From DATKFM01 sp963851215 (GTDB lineage: Bacteria; Pseudomonadota; Alphaproteobacteria; Dongiales; Dongiaceae), in NCBI GenBank assembly GCA_963851215.1, contig CAWKOG010000005.1:1-64000 (forward strand): a stretch of DNA of 64,000 nucleotides, in the 5' to 3' direction. The position numbers and the translations under genes are program-made. Each line of letters opens with the position of its first letter. Within the stretch, counting starts at the first letter, position 1. Shown here in pieces: positions 41,694-50,234 of the stretch. The notes beneath the pieces were generated by a model. The model saw only the letters and a list, made by a program, of their open reading frames with translations, ran no database searches and was not told the DNA's origin.

Positions 41694-42872
41694 TTAGGCG
41701 GCGCCGGCCCGACGGCCATAGTCGCGGCCTTTCCAATGGCTGCCGCTGCCGAACCAATAGCGCCGCGCCGAGTCCAGGGTCATGGCCATATAGAGGAATG
41801 CGGCGGCCGGCAATGTCAGGGCCCAACCCGGCGGCAGAGCGAAATAGGCGATCGTCGGGCGATAGGCAAATGCCATCAGCAGCAGCGTCGCCACGGCCAG
41901 GGCCGCAATCGAGGCCTGTCCATGCAGCGGATAGGACAGGATCAGAAGCGGCGGCAGGAGATAGATCAGCGTCATGCCGAGCACCGTCCCCGCCAGCAGC
42001 CAGGCGGAGTAGCGCAACTGCGTGAACGCCGAGCGCGCCACCATCATCCAGATCGGCAGCAGATCGTCATAGACGCGCAGGCTGCGGCTGGTGTCGGTCA
42101 GGCCGAGCCAGAGCTTGCCGCCGGCGCGCTTGACCAGCTTGGCCAGCGTACAATCGTCGATCAGCGCGCCGCGCAGGGCGGCGAGGCCGCCGATCCGCTC
42201 CAGCATCGACCGGCGGATCAGCACGCAGCCGCCGGCGGCCGCGGCCATCGGTGATGCGTCGTCGTTGGCGCGGGCGAAGGGATAGAGCTTCTGGAAGAAG
42301 AAGATGAACGCAGGGATCAGCAGCTTCTCCCACAGGCTGCGGCAATTGAGCCGCGCCATCAGGGAGACGAGGTCGCGGCGGCTGGTCTCGGCTTTGGCAA
42401 CGAGCGCACGCAAGGTATCGGGCGTGTGCACGATGTCGGCGTCGCTGAAGAAAAAGAACTGGGTATCGGGCTGGCGTTGCACTGCCTGCGCGATGCCCTG
42501 CTGCTGCGCCCATAGTTTCCCCGCCCAACCGGCGGGTAAGGGTTCTCCCGTCAGCATGATCGCGCGGTCTGCCGACGGTTGCGCACCGATCGCGGATCGA
42601 GCTTGGGCCGCGGTGGCATCTGTGCTGCGGTCATCGAGCAGGATGATCTGCAGCGGCCCGGGATAATCCTGTGCGATCAGGCTCTGCAGCACGGCGGAGA
42701 TGGTCTCTTCCTCGTTGCGCGCCGGGACGATGGCGGCGACAGCCGGCCATAGCGGCGGACCGGGGATGCGCGATGGGACGAAATACTGATCGCTGCGCCA
42801 GAAGCCGCCATGAAAGGCGAGCAGATAGACCCAAGCCAGCAGCGGCAGAAGCGTCAGCAGCCATAGGACCAT
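41694..42872 (-). CDS. hpnB: HpnB, hopanoid-associated glycosyltransferase
   Basis: A 392-residue family 2 glycosyltransferase anchored in the membrane. It has an N-terminal helix (LWLLTLLPLLAWVYLLAF), the GT2 core (AIVPARNEEETISAVLQSL, IILLDDRSTDATA, and the DxD-like FFFFSDADIVHTPDTL) and three C-terminal helices (AWLLAGTVLGMTLIYLLPPL and following). Its acceptor in hopanoid synthesis has not been proved. It is the first gene of the minus-strand run hpnB-hpnC-hpnA, with a TATCAA direct repeat about 50-60 bases before its start. Confidence 0.92.
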   Translation of the reverse strand: MVLWLLTLLPLLAWVYLLAFHGGFWRSDQYFVPSRIPGPPLWPAVAAIVPARNEEETISAVLQSLIAQDYPGPLQIILLDDRSTDATAAQARSAIGAQPSADRAIMLTGEPLPAGWAGKLWAQQQGIAQAVQRQPDTQFFFFSDADIVHTPDTLRALVAKAETSRRDLVSLMARLNCRSLWEKLLIPAFIFFFQKLYPFARANDDASPMAAAAGGCVLIRRSMLERIGGLAALRGALIDDCTLAKLVKRAGGKLWLGLTDTSRSLRVYDDLLPIWMMVARSAFTQLRYSAWLLAGTVLGMTLIYLLPPLLILSYPLHGQASIAALAVATLLLMAFAYRPTIAYFALPPGWALTLPAAAFLYMAMTLDSARRYWFGSGSHWKGRDYGRRAGAA

Positions 42873-42919
42873 CGAGCAGACCCCCGCGGCGCCGGTGCCG
42901 CGAAACCCGTAATAAGTAT

Positions 42920-42935
42920 TATCAAGTTATATCAA
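42920..42935 (+). promoter_or_regulatory. Direct repeat TATCAA-N4-TATCAA upstream of hpnB
   Basis: TATCAA at 42920-42925 and 42930-42935, spaced exactly as in the dxs upstream region, within an AT-rich patch between the divergent hpnB and dxr genes. Confidence 0.45.
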
Positions 42936-43081
42936 TAAGTTGATGGACGCAACGAGCAGACCTGCCCGCGCGGGCATATGGGTTTCTTCTTGCAAGGGGC
43001 GCTGCCCGCCGCTACCGCTAGCAAACCGCCGTGACGGGGGGCTGGACGGCGGGCTTGGTGGAGTGGCGAGGGATTCAATCG

Positions 43082-44275
43082 ATGCAGATGGCGGCGGCAA
43101 GGCCGGAGACGGAACGGCGGCGGATTACGGTCCTGGGCTCAACGGGCTCGGTGGGCTGCAATACCATCGACCTGATCGACCGCAACCCCGACGCCTATGA
43201 GATCGAGGCGCTGACCGCCTACAGCAACGTGCCGCTGCTGGCCGAACAGGCGAAGCGGCTGCGGCCGCGCCAGGCGGTGATCGGCGATGCCGGCAAATAT
43301 AAGGACCTGAAGGCGGCGCTGAGCGGCACCGGCGTGGATGTTGCGGCGGGCGCCATTGCGGTGGCCGAGGCGGGTGCGCGGCCGGCGGACTGGGTAATGT
43401 CCGCCATCGTCGGCGCGGCCGGCCTGGAAGCGACGCTGGCGGCGGTGCGCCGCGGCGCCGTGGTGGCCCTGGCCAACAAGGAAACCCTGGTCTGCGCCGG
43501 CGACCTGATCATGGCGGAGATCGCCCGCCATGGCGCGGTGCTGCTGCCGGTGGATTCCGAGCATAGCGCCATCTTCCAGGTGTTCGATTTCAAGCAGAAG
43601 GACGCGGTGGAGAAGATCATCCTCACGGCGTCCGGCGGCCCGTTCCGCACCACCGACAAGGCCGCCATGGCCAAGATGACGCCGAAGCAGGCGGTGGCCC
43701 ATCCCAACTGGGACATGGGCGCCAAGATCTCCGTCGATTCCGCCACCATGATGAACAAGGGCCTGGAGCTGATCGAGGCGCATCACCTGTTCGCGCTGCC
43801 GGGCGACCAGATCGACATCGTCGTCCATCCGCAGTCGGTGATCCACAGCCTGGTAGCCTATCGCGACGGCTCGGTGCTGGCGCAGTTGGGCTCGCCTGAT
43901 ATGCGGACGCCCATCGCCTACGCGTTGGGCTGGCCGCAGCGCATCGATTGCCCGGCGAAGCGGCTGAACCTGGCGGAGATCGCCTCGCTGACTTTCGAGG
44001 CGCCCGATCCCATCCGTTTCCCGGCGCTGCGCCTGGCGCGCGAGGCGCTCAACACCGGCGGCACCGCGCCGACGGTGCTGAACGCCGCCAATGAGGTGGC
44101 CGTCGCGGCCTTCCTGAAAGAGCAGATCGGTTTCCTGCAGATCGCGGAAGCCGTGGAGCGGACGCTGGAGGAGCTGCCGGCGGAACCGCTGGCCTCGCTG
44201 GATCACCTGCGCATGATCGACGACCTCGCCCGGCGGACGGCGGCAACGATCCTGGAAGCTTTGCCGAAAGCCTGA
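43082..44275 (+). CDS. dxr: 1-deoxy-D-xylulose-5-phosphate reductoisomerase
   Basis: A 397-residue NADPH-dependent enzyme, second step of the MEP pathway. The NADPH motif is ITVLGSTGSVGCNTIDLIDR near residue 15, the metal and substrate blocks are LLPVDSEHSAIFQ near 158, LTASGGPFRTTDK near 184 and HPNWDMGAKISVDSATMMNK near 207, and the C-terminal helical domain ends ATILEALPKA. ATG 43082 follows GAGGGA by eight bases; the upstream in-frame extension to 43031 is not family-like. Divergent from hpnB. Confidence 0.96.
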   Translation: MQMAAARPETERRRITVLGSTGSVGCNTIDLIDRNPDAYEIEALTAYSNVPLLAEQAKRLRPRQAVIGDAGKYKDLKAALSGTGVDVAAGAIAVAEAGARPADWVMSAIVGAAGLEATLAAVRRGAVVALANKETLVCAGDLIMAEIARHGAVLLPVDSEHSAIFQVFDFKQKDAVEKIILTASGGPFRTTDKAAMAKMTPKQAVAHPNWDMGAKISVDSATMMNKGLELIEAHHLFALPGDQIDIVVHPQSVIHSLVAYRDGSVLAQLGSPDMRTPIAYALGWPQRIDCPAKRLNLAEIASLTFEAPDPIRFPALRLAREALNTGGTAPTVLNAANEVAVAAFLKEQIGFLQIAEAVERTLEELPAEPLASLDHLRMIDDLARRTAATILEALPKA

Positions 44276-44374
44276 GCGCTGCCGCCTAGCTGTAGGCGAA
44301 CAGAGCGCCGGCCACCCACAGGCCGGCAGCGATCCAGCCGGCATATTCGGCATGGCGCCGGGCGGCTTAGGCAG

Positions 44375-44827
44375 CTAGGCGAACGTCATCCGGCTGAACA
44401 ACGAAATGACCGCGAACAACGCGGCAATGCCGACCGCCCAGCGGGCATGCTGATGATAGACGTCACAGAGAGTTGAATTGACGATGCGCCGGGCAAAGGC
44501 GGGCGGCGGCCGCAGTTCCTTGTCCAGCAGGATCCAGAGTTCGGTTTGCGTGTGATCCCGCTGCGGCGCCCGCATCGCCCGATAGTAGAGGATGACGGCG
44601 ACCATGGCGGTCAGCACAGCGCCCGACTGGAATGCCAGCACCGGATCGTAGATCAGGCCCCACATGATCATGGCGATCGCCAGGGCGCCGAAGCCGCAGG
44701 CGCGGCGAACGGACAGGACGGCGATCTGGCGGATCTTCTCCAAGTCGAATCTCGCGGCAGCCCAGGGAGGGATCAATTGAATACAAGCACCGTGAGTGCT
44801 GCCTGTCACGGCAATCCCGCCGGCCAA
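44375..44827 (-). CDS. Conserved hypothetical inner-membrane protein
   Basis: A protein of about 140-150 residues with an N-terminal amphipathic segment (ARFDLEKIRQIAVLSVRRAC), two central hydrophobic helices (FGALAIAMIMWGLIYDPVLA and AVLTAMVAVILYYRAMRA), a soluble loop with TELWILLDKELRPPPAFARR and a last helix near the end (WAVGIAALFAVISLFSRM). It resembles uncharacterised alphaproteobacterial membrane proteins. The frame begins at a TTG at 44827, but the conserved part starts only at about residue 19 (IPPWAAARFDLEK), so the start is uncertain. Between it and dxr a further reading frame ends HAEYAGWIAAGLWVAG, without a start codon. Confidence 0.65.
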   Translation of the reverse strand: MAGGIAVTGSTHGACIQLIPPWAAARFDLEKIRQIAVLSVRRACGFGALAIAMIMWGLIYDPVLAFQSGAVLTAMVAVILYYRAMRAPQRDHTQTELWILLDKELRPPPAFARRIVNSTLCDVYHQHARWAVGIAALFAVISLFSRMTFA

Positions 44828-44850
44828 CGGCTCAATTGAACGTGAGTGAT

Positions 44851-45168
44851 CTAACCGTGGACGGTGAGCAGGCTTGACAGCGAAACCAGGATGGCCGCGC
44901 CGAGCCAGATGATCATGGATGTATTGTCGCTCTGCTTCCGCCCTGTCAGCCGTTCGAAGAGCCCGGCAGGCACGGCCGACAGCAGCAGGGTCACCGTCGC
45001 GGTCATCAGCGACGCGAAGTAGAACCAGGTTTCCGGAGTCAGCGGGATCAGGTCAGGCATCCAGAGCGGCGTGAGGCTATACGCCATCCAGAATACCAGC
45101 GACTTCGGAACGAGCCCGTGCACTAGGCTGACGCCCACGGTTGCAACAAACAGATTCCGCGGCGTCAT
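44851..45168 (-). CDS. Small predicted membrane protein
   Basis: A 105-residue protein with three hydrophobic segments: NLFVATVGVSLVHGLVPKSL, YFASLMTATVTLLLSAVPAG and SMIIWLGAAILVSLSSLLTV. No known motif. Its ATG at 45168 overlaps the stop of the next upstream ORF by four bases (ATGA), the best evidence that both are translated together. Function unknown. Confidence 0.65.
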   Translation of the reverse strand: MTPRNLFVATVGVSLVHGLVPKSLVFWMAYSLTPLWMPDLIPLTPETWFYFASLMTATVTLLLSAVPAGLFERLTGRKQSDNTSMIIWLGAAILVSLSSLLTVHG

Positions 45169-45476
45169 GGCATGCCCAGTGTTGGCGCGGCGCCGGCGTC
45201 GGTCAGGATGACGAAATAGACATGACGCAGGACGAACAGCCAGAACGCGCCGATCAGCGGCAGGAACAGCGGCAACACATACCGCGGCGTAAGGAAGCCG
45301 GTTGCCGCGACCGCCCAATCGGTGACGAAGCGAAACCCGCGCCAGATGTAGTTCGAGGCGTCGGGCGGATAGATGAAGGTCAGGAAGAAGCGGCCGATAA
45401 GGGTATACATCACCAGCGCGGCAACGTAGTTCGGGATGTGAAAATACCAAAAAGCCCAGAAAGGATGATCTGCCAT
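45165..45476 (-). CDS. Small predicted membrane protein
   Basis: A 103-residue protein, Trp- and Phe-rich (ADHPFWAFWYFHIPNYVAAL) with three hydrophobic segments, including YVAALVMYTLIGRFFLTFIY and LPLFLPLIGAFWLFVLRHVY. The layout is loosely like YggT-type membrane proteins, but I do not see a diagnostic motif. It overlaps the following ORF by four bases and lies 99 bases after the symporter gene, beyond its terminator, so it may have its own promoter. Confidence 0.65.
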   Translation of the reverse strand: MADHPFWAFWYFHIPNYVAALVMYTLIGRFFLTFIYPPDASNYIWRGFRFVTDWAVAATGFLTPRYVLPLFLPLIGAFWLFVLRHVYFVILTDAGAAPTLGMP

Positions 45477-45514
45477 CGCCGTGCCGTTACTGCGCCCGCC
45501 GCATCGGAGTTCTG

Positions 45515-45553
45515 CCCAAAAGAATAGTGCAGGGCCCTTGCGGACCCTGCACT
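45515..45553 (-). terminator. Intrinsic terminator after the sodium:solute symporter gene
   Basis: On the reverse strand AGTGCAGGG pairs with CCCTGCACT (45526-45553) and is followed by ATTCTTTTGG. It starts 23 bases after the symporter stop. Confidence 0.7.
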
Positions 45554-45575
45554 AACACACCGGAGATACTGCCGT

Positions 45576-47585
45576 CTATTCGAGGGCTTCGTGGCCCGCG
45601 GGCAGTGCGACGCCGCCGCGCGGAACGCGGACGGAGTCGATGAAGTCCTGCATCTCCTTGGACGGCGCCTTGGTGAACAGGCTGACCACGATCGTCACCA
45701 CGAACGCCACCGGGATACCGAACATCCCGCAGGAGATGTTCTTGATCCCCCACCATGTCGCATTGTTGGTGATGTAGGTCTTGTAGGCGGTTTCGGCGGC
45801 ACCGACCGCGGCCTTGACTTCCGCTGTCGCCGCATCGCCCGCAGCCGCCAACGCTGCCTTGGCTTCCGCCACCTTGGCCGCGAGGTCGCTCATGCCCGAC
45901 ACCTTGTCCGCAGCGCCGAACGTGGCGATGAACCAGTCCGGATAGAAGTAGGTGCTGATCAGGTAGAACAGGCACACGACGAAGCCGGACAGCATACCCA
46001 GGCTGGCGGCAATGCCGGTTGTCCGCTTCCACCAGATACCCAGCACCAGGGCCGCGAACAGGCCGGAGGCCGCGATCGAGAAGGCCCAGGCCACCATGGC
46101 GATGATGTAGTCCAGCCGCATGCCGGCCACGAACGCCGCTGCGATGGCCACCACGACGAGCAGTGCCCGCGATGCGATCAGCCGGTTCTTGGTGCTCGCA
46201 TGGGGATCGATCATCCGGTAGTAGACATCGTGGCTGAGGGCGTTGGCGATCGCCAGCAGCAGACCGTCTGCGGTACTGAGCGCGGCGGCAAGGCCGCCCG
46301 CCATCACCAGGCCGGACACCACGAACGGCAGGCCGGCGATTTCCGGCGTTGCCAGCACAATGGCGTCGGCATGGATCTTGAACTCCGCCAGCTGCAGGAT
46401 GCCGTCGGCATTGCCGGTGACCCCCTTGCACATGGCGAAGAGTTCGGCCGCATTGGCCGCATCGCAAGCGCCCACCAGACCGACCGCGCCCCAGGACTGC
46501 ACCCAGGCCGGCAGGGTGGCGACGCTCTGGCCGATAATGTTCTGGTACACTTCCAGCTTCGCGAACGCCGCATAGGACGGCGCCGTGAAGTAGAGCAGGA
46601 AGATGAAGAACAGGCTCCAGCCCACCGACTGGCGCGCCTGCTTGACGTTCGGCGTGGTGAAGTATCGCATAAGGATGTGCGGCAGCGACGCCGTGCCGAT
46701 CATCAGGCAGAAGATCAGCGCAAAGTAGTTGAGCGCCGCCGTGAAGTCATACTCGCCCTTCGCGTTCACGAAGGGAGCTACGTGACTCTTGACGATGCCG
46801 AGGGTGGGTTCCAAGGCCTGGATCTTCTGCAGCACCTGGCCATACATCAGTTCGGGGATCGGCACGCCGGTGACCTGCGCCGACAGGATAACCACCGGCA
46901 CCAAGTAGGCGACGATCAGGATGATGTACTGCGCCACCTGGGTCCAGGTGACGGCGCGCATGCCGCCGAGCATCGAGCAGACCAGGATGCCCAGGAGGCC
47001 GACGAAGCAGGCGATCTGGAAGTCTAGCTGCAGATAGCGAGAGGCGATCAGACCCACGCCGTTCACTTGCGCGACGACATAGGTGAATGACGCCGCCAGC
47101 AGAACGAGAATGCCGATGAAGCGCGGCAGGTTGCCGCCGTAACGGGTGCCCAGGAAGTCGGGCACGGTGTACTGGCCGAACTTGCGCAGATACGGCGCCA
47201 GCAGGATCGCCACCAGCACATAGCCACCGGTCCAGCCGAGAACGAAGGCCAAGCCGTCATATCCGGCGACATAGAGGCCTCCGGCCATGCTGATGAACGA
47301 CGCCGCGCTCATCCAGTCCGAGCCCGTCGCCATGCCGTTATAGAAGGCCGGGACGACGCGTCCGGCGACGTAGTATTCCGACACCTGCGCGGTGCGCGAC
47401 AGCCAGCCGATCAGCGCGTAGACGCCGATCGTCAAGAACATGAAGAGGTAGCCGATCCAGAGATTCGGAAGCCCGGCCCATTCGAGAATGCCCAGCAGAA
47501 TCACGAAGCCGATGAATCCGCCGGTGTAAATAGAGTAGACCTTCCCGAGATTGTCGAGGAAGGAGCCTTTGAGTTGCGTTGCCAT
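45576..47585 (-). CDS. Sodium:solute symporter (VC_2705-type), probable acetate/monocarboxylate transporter
   Basis: A 669-residue SSS-family transporter with more than ten hydrophobic helices. The family signature region includes SEYYVAGRVVPAFYNGMATG, SDWMSAASFISMAGGLYVAG and YTVPDFLGTRYGG; ISTADGLLLAIANALSHDVY-like sequence (SAL STADG) lies near residue 450. Together with the small DUF4212 partner directly upstream (11 bases) it matches the group related to the acetate symporter ActP; the substrate is not proved. An unusual Ala/Lys/Glu-rich insert (LAAKVAEAKAALAAAGDAA) lies near residue 570, before the last two helices. A terminator follows. Confidence 0.88.
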   Translation of the reverse strand: MATQLKGSFLDNLGKVYSIYTGGFIGFVILLGILEWAGLPNLWIGYLFMFLTIGVYALIGWLSRTAQVSEYYVAGRVVPAFYNGMATGSDWMSAASFISMAGGLYVAGYDGLAFVLGWTGGYVLVAILLAPYLRKFGQYTVPDFLGTRYGGNLPRFIGILVLLAASFTYVVAQVNGVGLIASRYLQLDFQIACFVGLLGILVCSMLGGMRAVTWTQVAQYIILIVAYLVPVVILSAQVTGVPIPELMYGQVLQKIQALEPTLGIVKSHVAPFVNAKGEYDFTAALNYFALIFCLMIGTASLPHILMRYFTTPNVKQARQSVGWSLFFIFLLYFTAPSYAAFAKLEVYQNIIGQSVATLPAWVQSWGAVGLVGACDAANAAELFAMCKGVTGNADGILQLAEFKIHADAIVLATPEIAGLPFVVSGLVMAGGLAAALSTADGLLLAIANALSHDVYYRMIDPHASTKNRLIASRALLVVVAIAAAFVAGMRLDYIIAMVAWAFSIAASGLFAALVLGIWWKRTTGIAASLGMLSGFVVCLFYLISTYFYPDWFIATFGAADKVSGMSDLAAKVAEAKAALAAAGDAATAEVKAAVGAAETAYKTYITNNATWWGIKNISCGMFGIPVAFVVTIVVSLFTKAPSKEMQDFIDSVRVPRGGVALPAGHEALE

Positions 47586-47596
47586 GGCTGGTCCCC

Positions 47597-47866
47597 TTAC
47601 TCGTCTTCGTGGACGCCGAATTCTTCGTCGATCTGGTTCTGCCTGCGGGCGAACCAGAAAATCAGGACGACGAAGACGATCAACGAACCCTGCGCAGCCA
47701 TGTAGAAACCGAGCGGGAAGCCGATGAATGTGATCGTGTTCAACGACGGCGCGAACAGGTGGATGACGAAGCTAAAGACGAACCAGATCGCCAGGCACAA
47801 CCACATGAGATTGCGTGTCTTGTGCCAGTGGCCGATCATGTTTCCCTGAGACGTGGGCTCAGCCAT
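47597..47866 (-). CDS. DUF4212 small subunit of sodium:solute symporter
   Basis: An 89-residue two-helix membrane protein: HWHKTRNLMWLCLAIWFVFS, then FIGFPLGFYMAAQGSLIVFV and the tail WFARRQNQIDEEFGV. This is the DUF4212 pattern, always found next to VC_2705-type symporters. AGGAG eight bases before the ATG at 47866 fixes the start. It precedes the symporter by 11 bases, so both are one transcription unit. Confidence 0.9.
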   Translation of the reverse strand: MAEPTSQGNMIGHWHKTRNLMWLCLAIWFVFSFVIHLFAPSLNTITFIGFPLGFYMAAQGSLIVFVVLIFWFARRQNQIDEEFGVHEDE

Positions 47867-48144
47867 GATGTCGAACTCCTCCTCAAATGACGCGGCAACG
47901 GGATGCGGTAGCGGCCATCCGTTGCGGCTCTCCTGCGGGGTTTTGCGCGGCGGTCTTATTGCTGTTCCCGCCGCATTGACGCGGCGGATTGGCCGACTCG
48001 CTCGAGCCCCATGCAAATCAGGGTTTCATATGGCTTGTCATTCCGTCAACAATCGGCCGGGTAGCGCGGGCGCTTCGCGCCCCCTACTTTGGTGGGGTAG
48101 GACTTGTACATGTGGTTAATGCAACCAAGCGCCAGGGCGACGGC

Positions 48145-48768
48145 ATGAGTCTCTGGCCGCAATTCTTGAAGAGAAAGAAAATCGAGACGCCGCAACAGCT
48201 TGCGGAATTCATCGCGCTGGAGGCGGATGTCTTGACGCAGCGCACGATCCTGAACTACACGCAGGCGTTGCTGGGCCGGCAATGGAAGAAGCTGATCGAG
48301 ACAGCGGACTTCCGTGCGGCCATGCACCGATCCCGGTGGGAGAGCTATCCGGCGATTCTCGGCGACTTCGTCTGCATCGCAGAAGCGCAGCTGCGGCCGT
48401 ACGCAGAGATGGACGTGCCGAAGCGAACGGCCCTGTTTCAATCCCTCTTCGACAATGCCCTGGCGGCACGGCCCATACCGCCGGAACATGCCGGCGATTG
48501 CCAGGCGGCGATCGATCGATTTCCGTCGGAACTGGGCCGCCGGCTGATGGCGGACGCCAAATCCTCCCATCGCATTGCGGTTTCCGGCGGCAGTTACTTG
48601 TTCGATCACCTGCCTATCCATGAAAGTGCGCGCGAGACCCACAAGCTGCCTGTGGTAAACGCAGTGCGCTTTGCCATGGTCGCCTTCCGCGACAACCTGG
48701 AACGCAGGATCGCAAATCCGGCAGCGCTGATGCACCGGCTATCGGCGGAGCAACCTGCTCCGGGCTGA
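48145..48768 (+). CDS. Hypothetical protein upstream of the CBS/nucleotidyltransferase regulator
   Basis: A 207-residue soluble, helix-rich protein: LKRKKIETPQQLAEFIALEA, LTQRTILNYTQALLGRQWKK, WESYPAILGDFVCIAEAQLR. I do not recognise a domain. Its stop is one base before the next ATG, so it is translationally coupled to the CBS/nucleotidyltransferase gene, and it diverges from the DUF4212-symporter operon by 278 bases. The context suggests a role in controlling or matching symporter use, but this is an inference. ATG 48145 has only a weak purine stretch upstream. Confidence 0.75.
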   Translation: MSLWPQFLKRKKIETPQQLAEFIALEADVLTQRTILNYTQALLGRQWKKLIETADFRAAMHRSRWESYPAILGDFVCIAEAQLRPYAEMDVPKRTALFQSLFDNALAARPIPPEHAGDCQAAIDRFPSELGRRLMADAKSSHRIAVSGGSYLFDHLPIHESARETHKLPVVNAVRFAMVAFRDNLERRIANPAALMHRLSAEQPAPG

Positions 48769-48769
48769 C

Positions 48770-50212
48770 ATGGATCGCGAGGCACTCGAACGGATCGACA
48801 GTTTTCCGTACCGGCACAAGGTGGCGGATCTGATGACCGCCCCGGCGGTCACGATCGACGCATCCGCCGACCTCCAGGAGGCTGCGCGCCTGATGAGGGA
48901 ACGCGACATCAGTTCGCTCCTGACTGTCGACAGCGAGGGCCGCCCGGGGAGCATCGTCACGGAAAGGGACCTGATGCATCAGATGGCGCAGCATGGCGCT
49001 TCGGCCATGAGCCGCACTGTCGCCGATGTGATGCAGAAGCCGGTCCACACTATCGGCGCCGAGCATATGCTTTATCTCGCGATCGCGCGCATGGAGCGGC
49101 TGGGCGTCCGCCATCTGGCTGTCGTCGACGAGATCACCCGGCGCCTGATCGGCGTCATCAGTGCCCGCGCGCTACTGCGCCAGCGGGCAAGCCAGGCGCT
49201 GATCATCGGCGATCAGATCGACAGCGCCGCCTCGGGCGCCGATCTCGCGGCCGTCCATCGCCAGTTGCCGAAGCTGGCGGGCTCGCTGCTTGCGGAAGGC
49301 GTGCCGGCCGTACAGATCGCCGGCGTCATCGCCGGCATCTCCCGCGACATCCACACCCGCGTCGCGGCGCTGGTCGAAGCGGCGATGCAGCGGGAAGGAC
49401 GCGGTCCGGCGCCCGCACCCTGGTGCTTTATGGTTCTGGGGTCGGCCGGGCGCGGCGAGAGCCTGTTGTCGGCAGACCAGGACAACGCCCTGATCCATGC
49501 CTGGCATGAGGACGACCATCCCTGGTTCGCCGAATTCACCGCGCGCCTCGCCGACATGCTGAACGAAGCCGGCATTCCCTATTGCCGCGGCGATGTCATG
49601 GCGCGCCATTCCCTGTGGCGGCACAATCTCGCCAATTGGGAGGCTCGGATCGAGCGATGGGCCTCGCAGCCCCACGGCGGGAACCTGCTTGCCGTCGACA
49701 TTTTCCTCGACTTCCGTCCCGTTGCCGGCGATTTCGCGCTGGCGGCGGCGCTGCGCAAGGCAACAGAGCGGGCGACATCGTCGATCATCTTCCTGCATGC
49801 GCTGGCTGATGAGCTGTTCGGGCTCTCCAAGGCGCTGGGCATCTTCAACCGCTTTCGCACCGAGAATGGCCGCGTCGACGTGAAGCGGGACGGGCTGCTG
49901 ACGCTGGTGTCCGGCGCGCGCGTCCTCGCGCTCAAGAACCGGATCGCCGCCCTGGCGACAGCGGACCGGCTGGCCGGCGCGGTTGAGGCCAAGGTGCTGG
50001 AACCGCGCGACGGCCTGCTGTTCCGGGATGCCCAGGAGCTGTTCCTGTCGGTGATCTTGGAACAACAGCTTCTGGATATCGATCGCGGCCTGCCGCCGGG
50101 AACCAAAGTTGAGGTGCGCCGGCTGAATCCCGTTATCCGAGAGCGGTTGCGCTCGGCATTCAAGGAAATCGATCTGATGGATATGGCGGTGCGCGATGCG
50201 CTGACAAAGTAG
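48770..50212 (+). CDS. CBS-domain protein with DUF294 nucleotidyltransferase domain
   Basis: A 480-residue cytoplasmic signalling-type protein. Two CBS domains come first (VADLMTAPAVTIDASADLQE, and VADVMQKPVHTIGAEHML), then a GlnD-like nucleotidyltransferase domain with WCFMVLGSAGRGESLLSADQ and the acidic pair in ADQDNALIHAW, then a helical C-terminal domain (FLHALADELFGLSKALGIFN). Related proteins are DUF294/DUF294_C and commonly neighbour SSS/DUF4212 symporter genes. It may sense adenine nucleotides and modify a partner protein; no partner is known. Confidence 0.88.
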   Translation: MDREALERIDSFPYRHKVADLMTAPAVTIDASADLQEAARLMRERDISSLLTVDSEGRPGSIVTERDLMHQMAQHGASAMSRTVADVMQKPVHTIGAEHMLYLAIARMERLGVRHLAVVDEITRRLIGVISARALLRQRASQALIIGDQIDSAASGADLAAVHRQLPKLAGSLLAEGVPAVQIAGVIAGISRDIHTRVAALVEAAMQREGRGPAPAPWCFMVLGSAGRGESLLSADQDNALIHAWHEDDHPWFAEFTARLADMLNEAGIPYCRGDVMARHSLWRHNLANWEARIERWASQPHGGNLLAVDIFLDFRPVAGDFALAAALRKATERATSSIIFLHALADELFGLSKALGIFNRFRTENGRVDVKRDGLLTLVSGARVLALKNRIAALATADRLAGAVEAKVLEPRDGLLFRDAQELFLSVILEQQLLDIDRGLPPGTKVEVRRLNPVIRERLRSAFKEIDLMDMAVRDALTK

Positions 50213-50234
50213 CGCCGGCCCGATGGGCCGTTCG

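Noticed and set aside
44283..44373. A small minus-strand ORF ending HAEYAGWIAAGLWVAG
   Set aside because: The peptide looks like a transmembrane helix, but there is no start codon before the upstream stop, so a gene cannot be supported.
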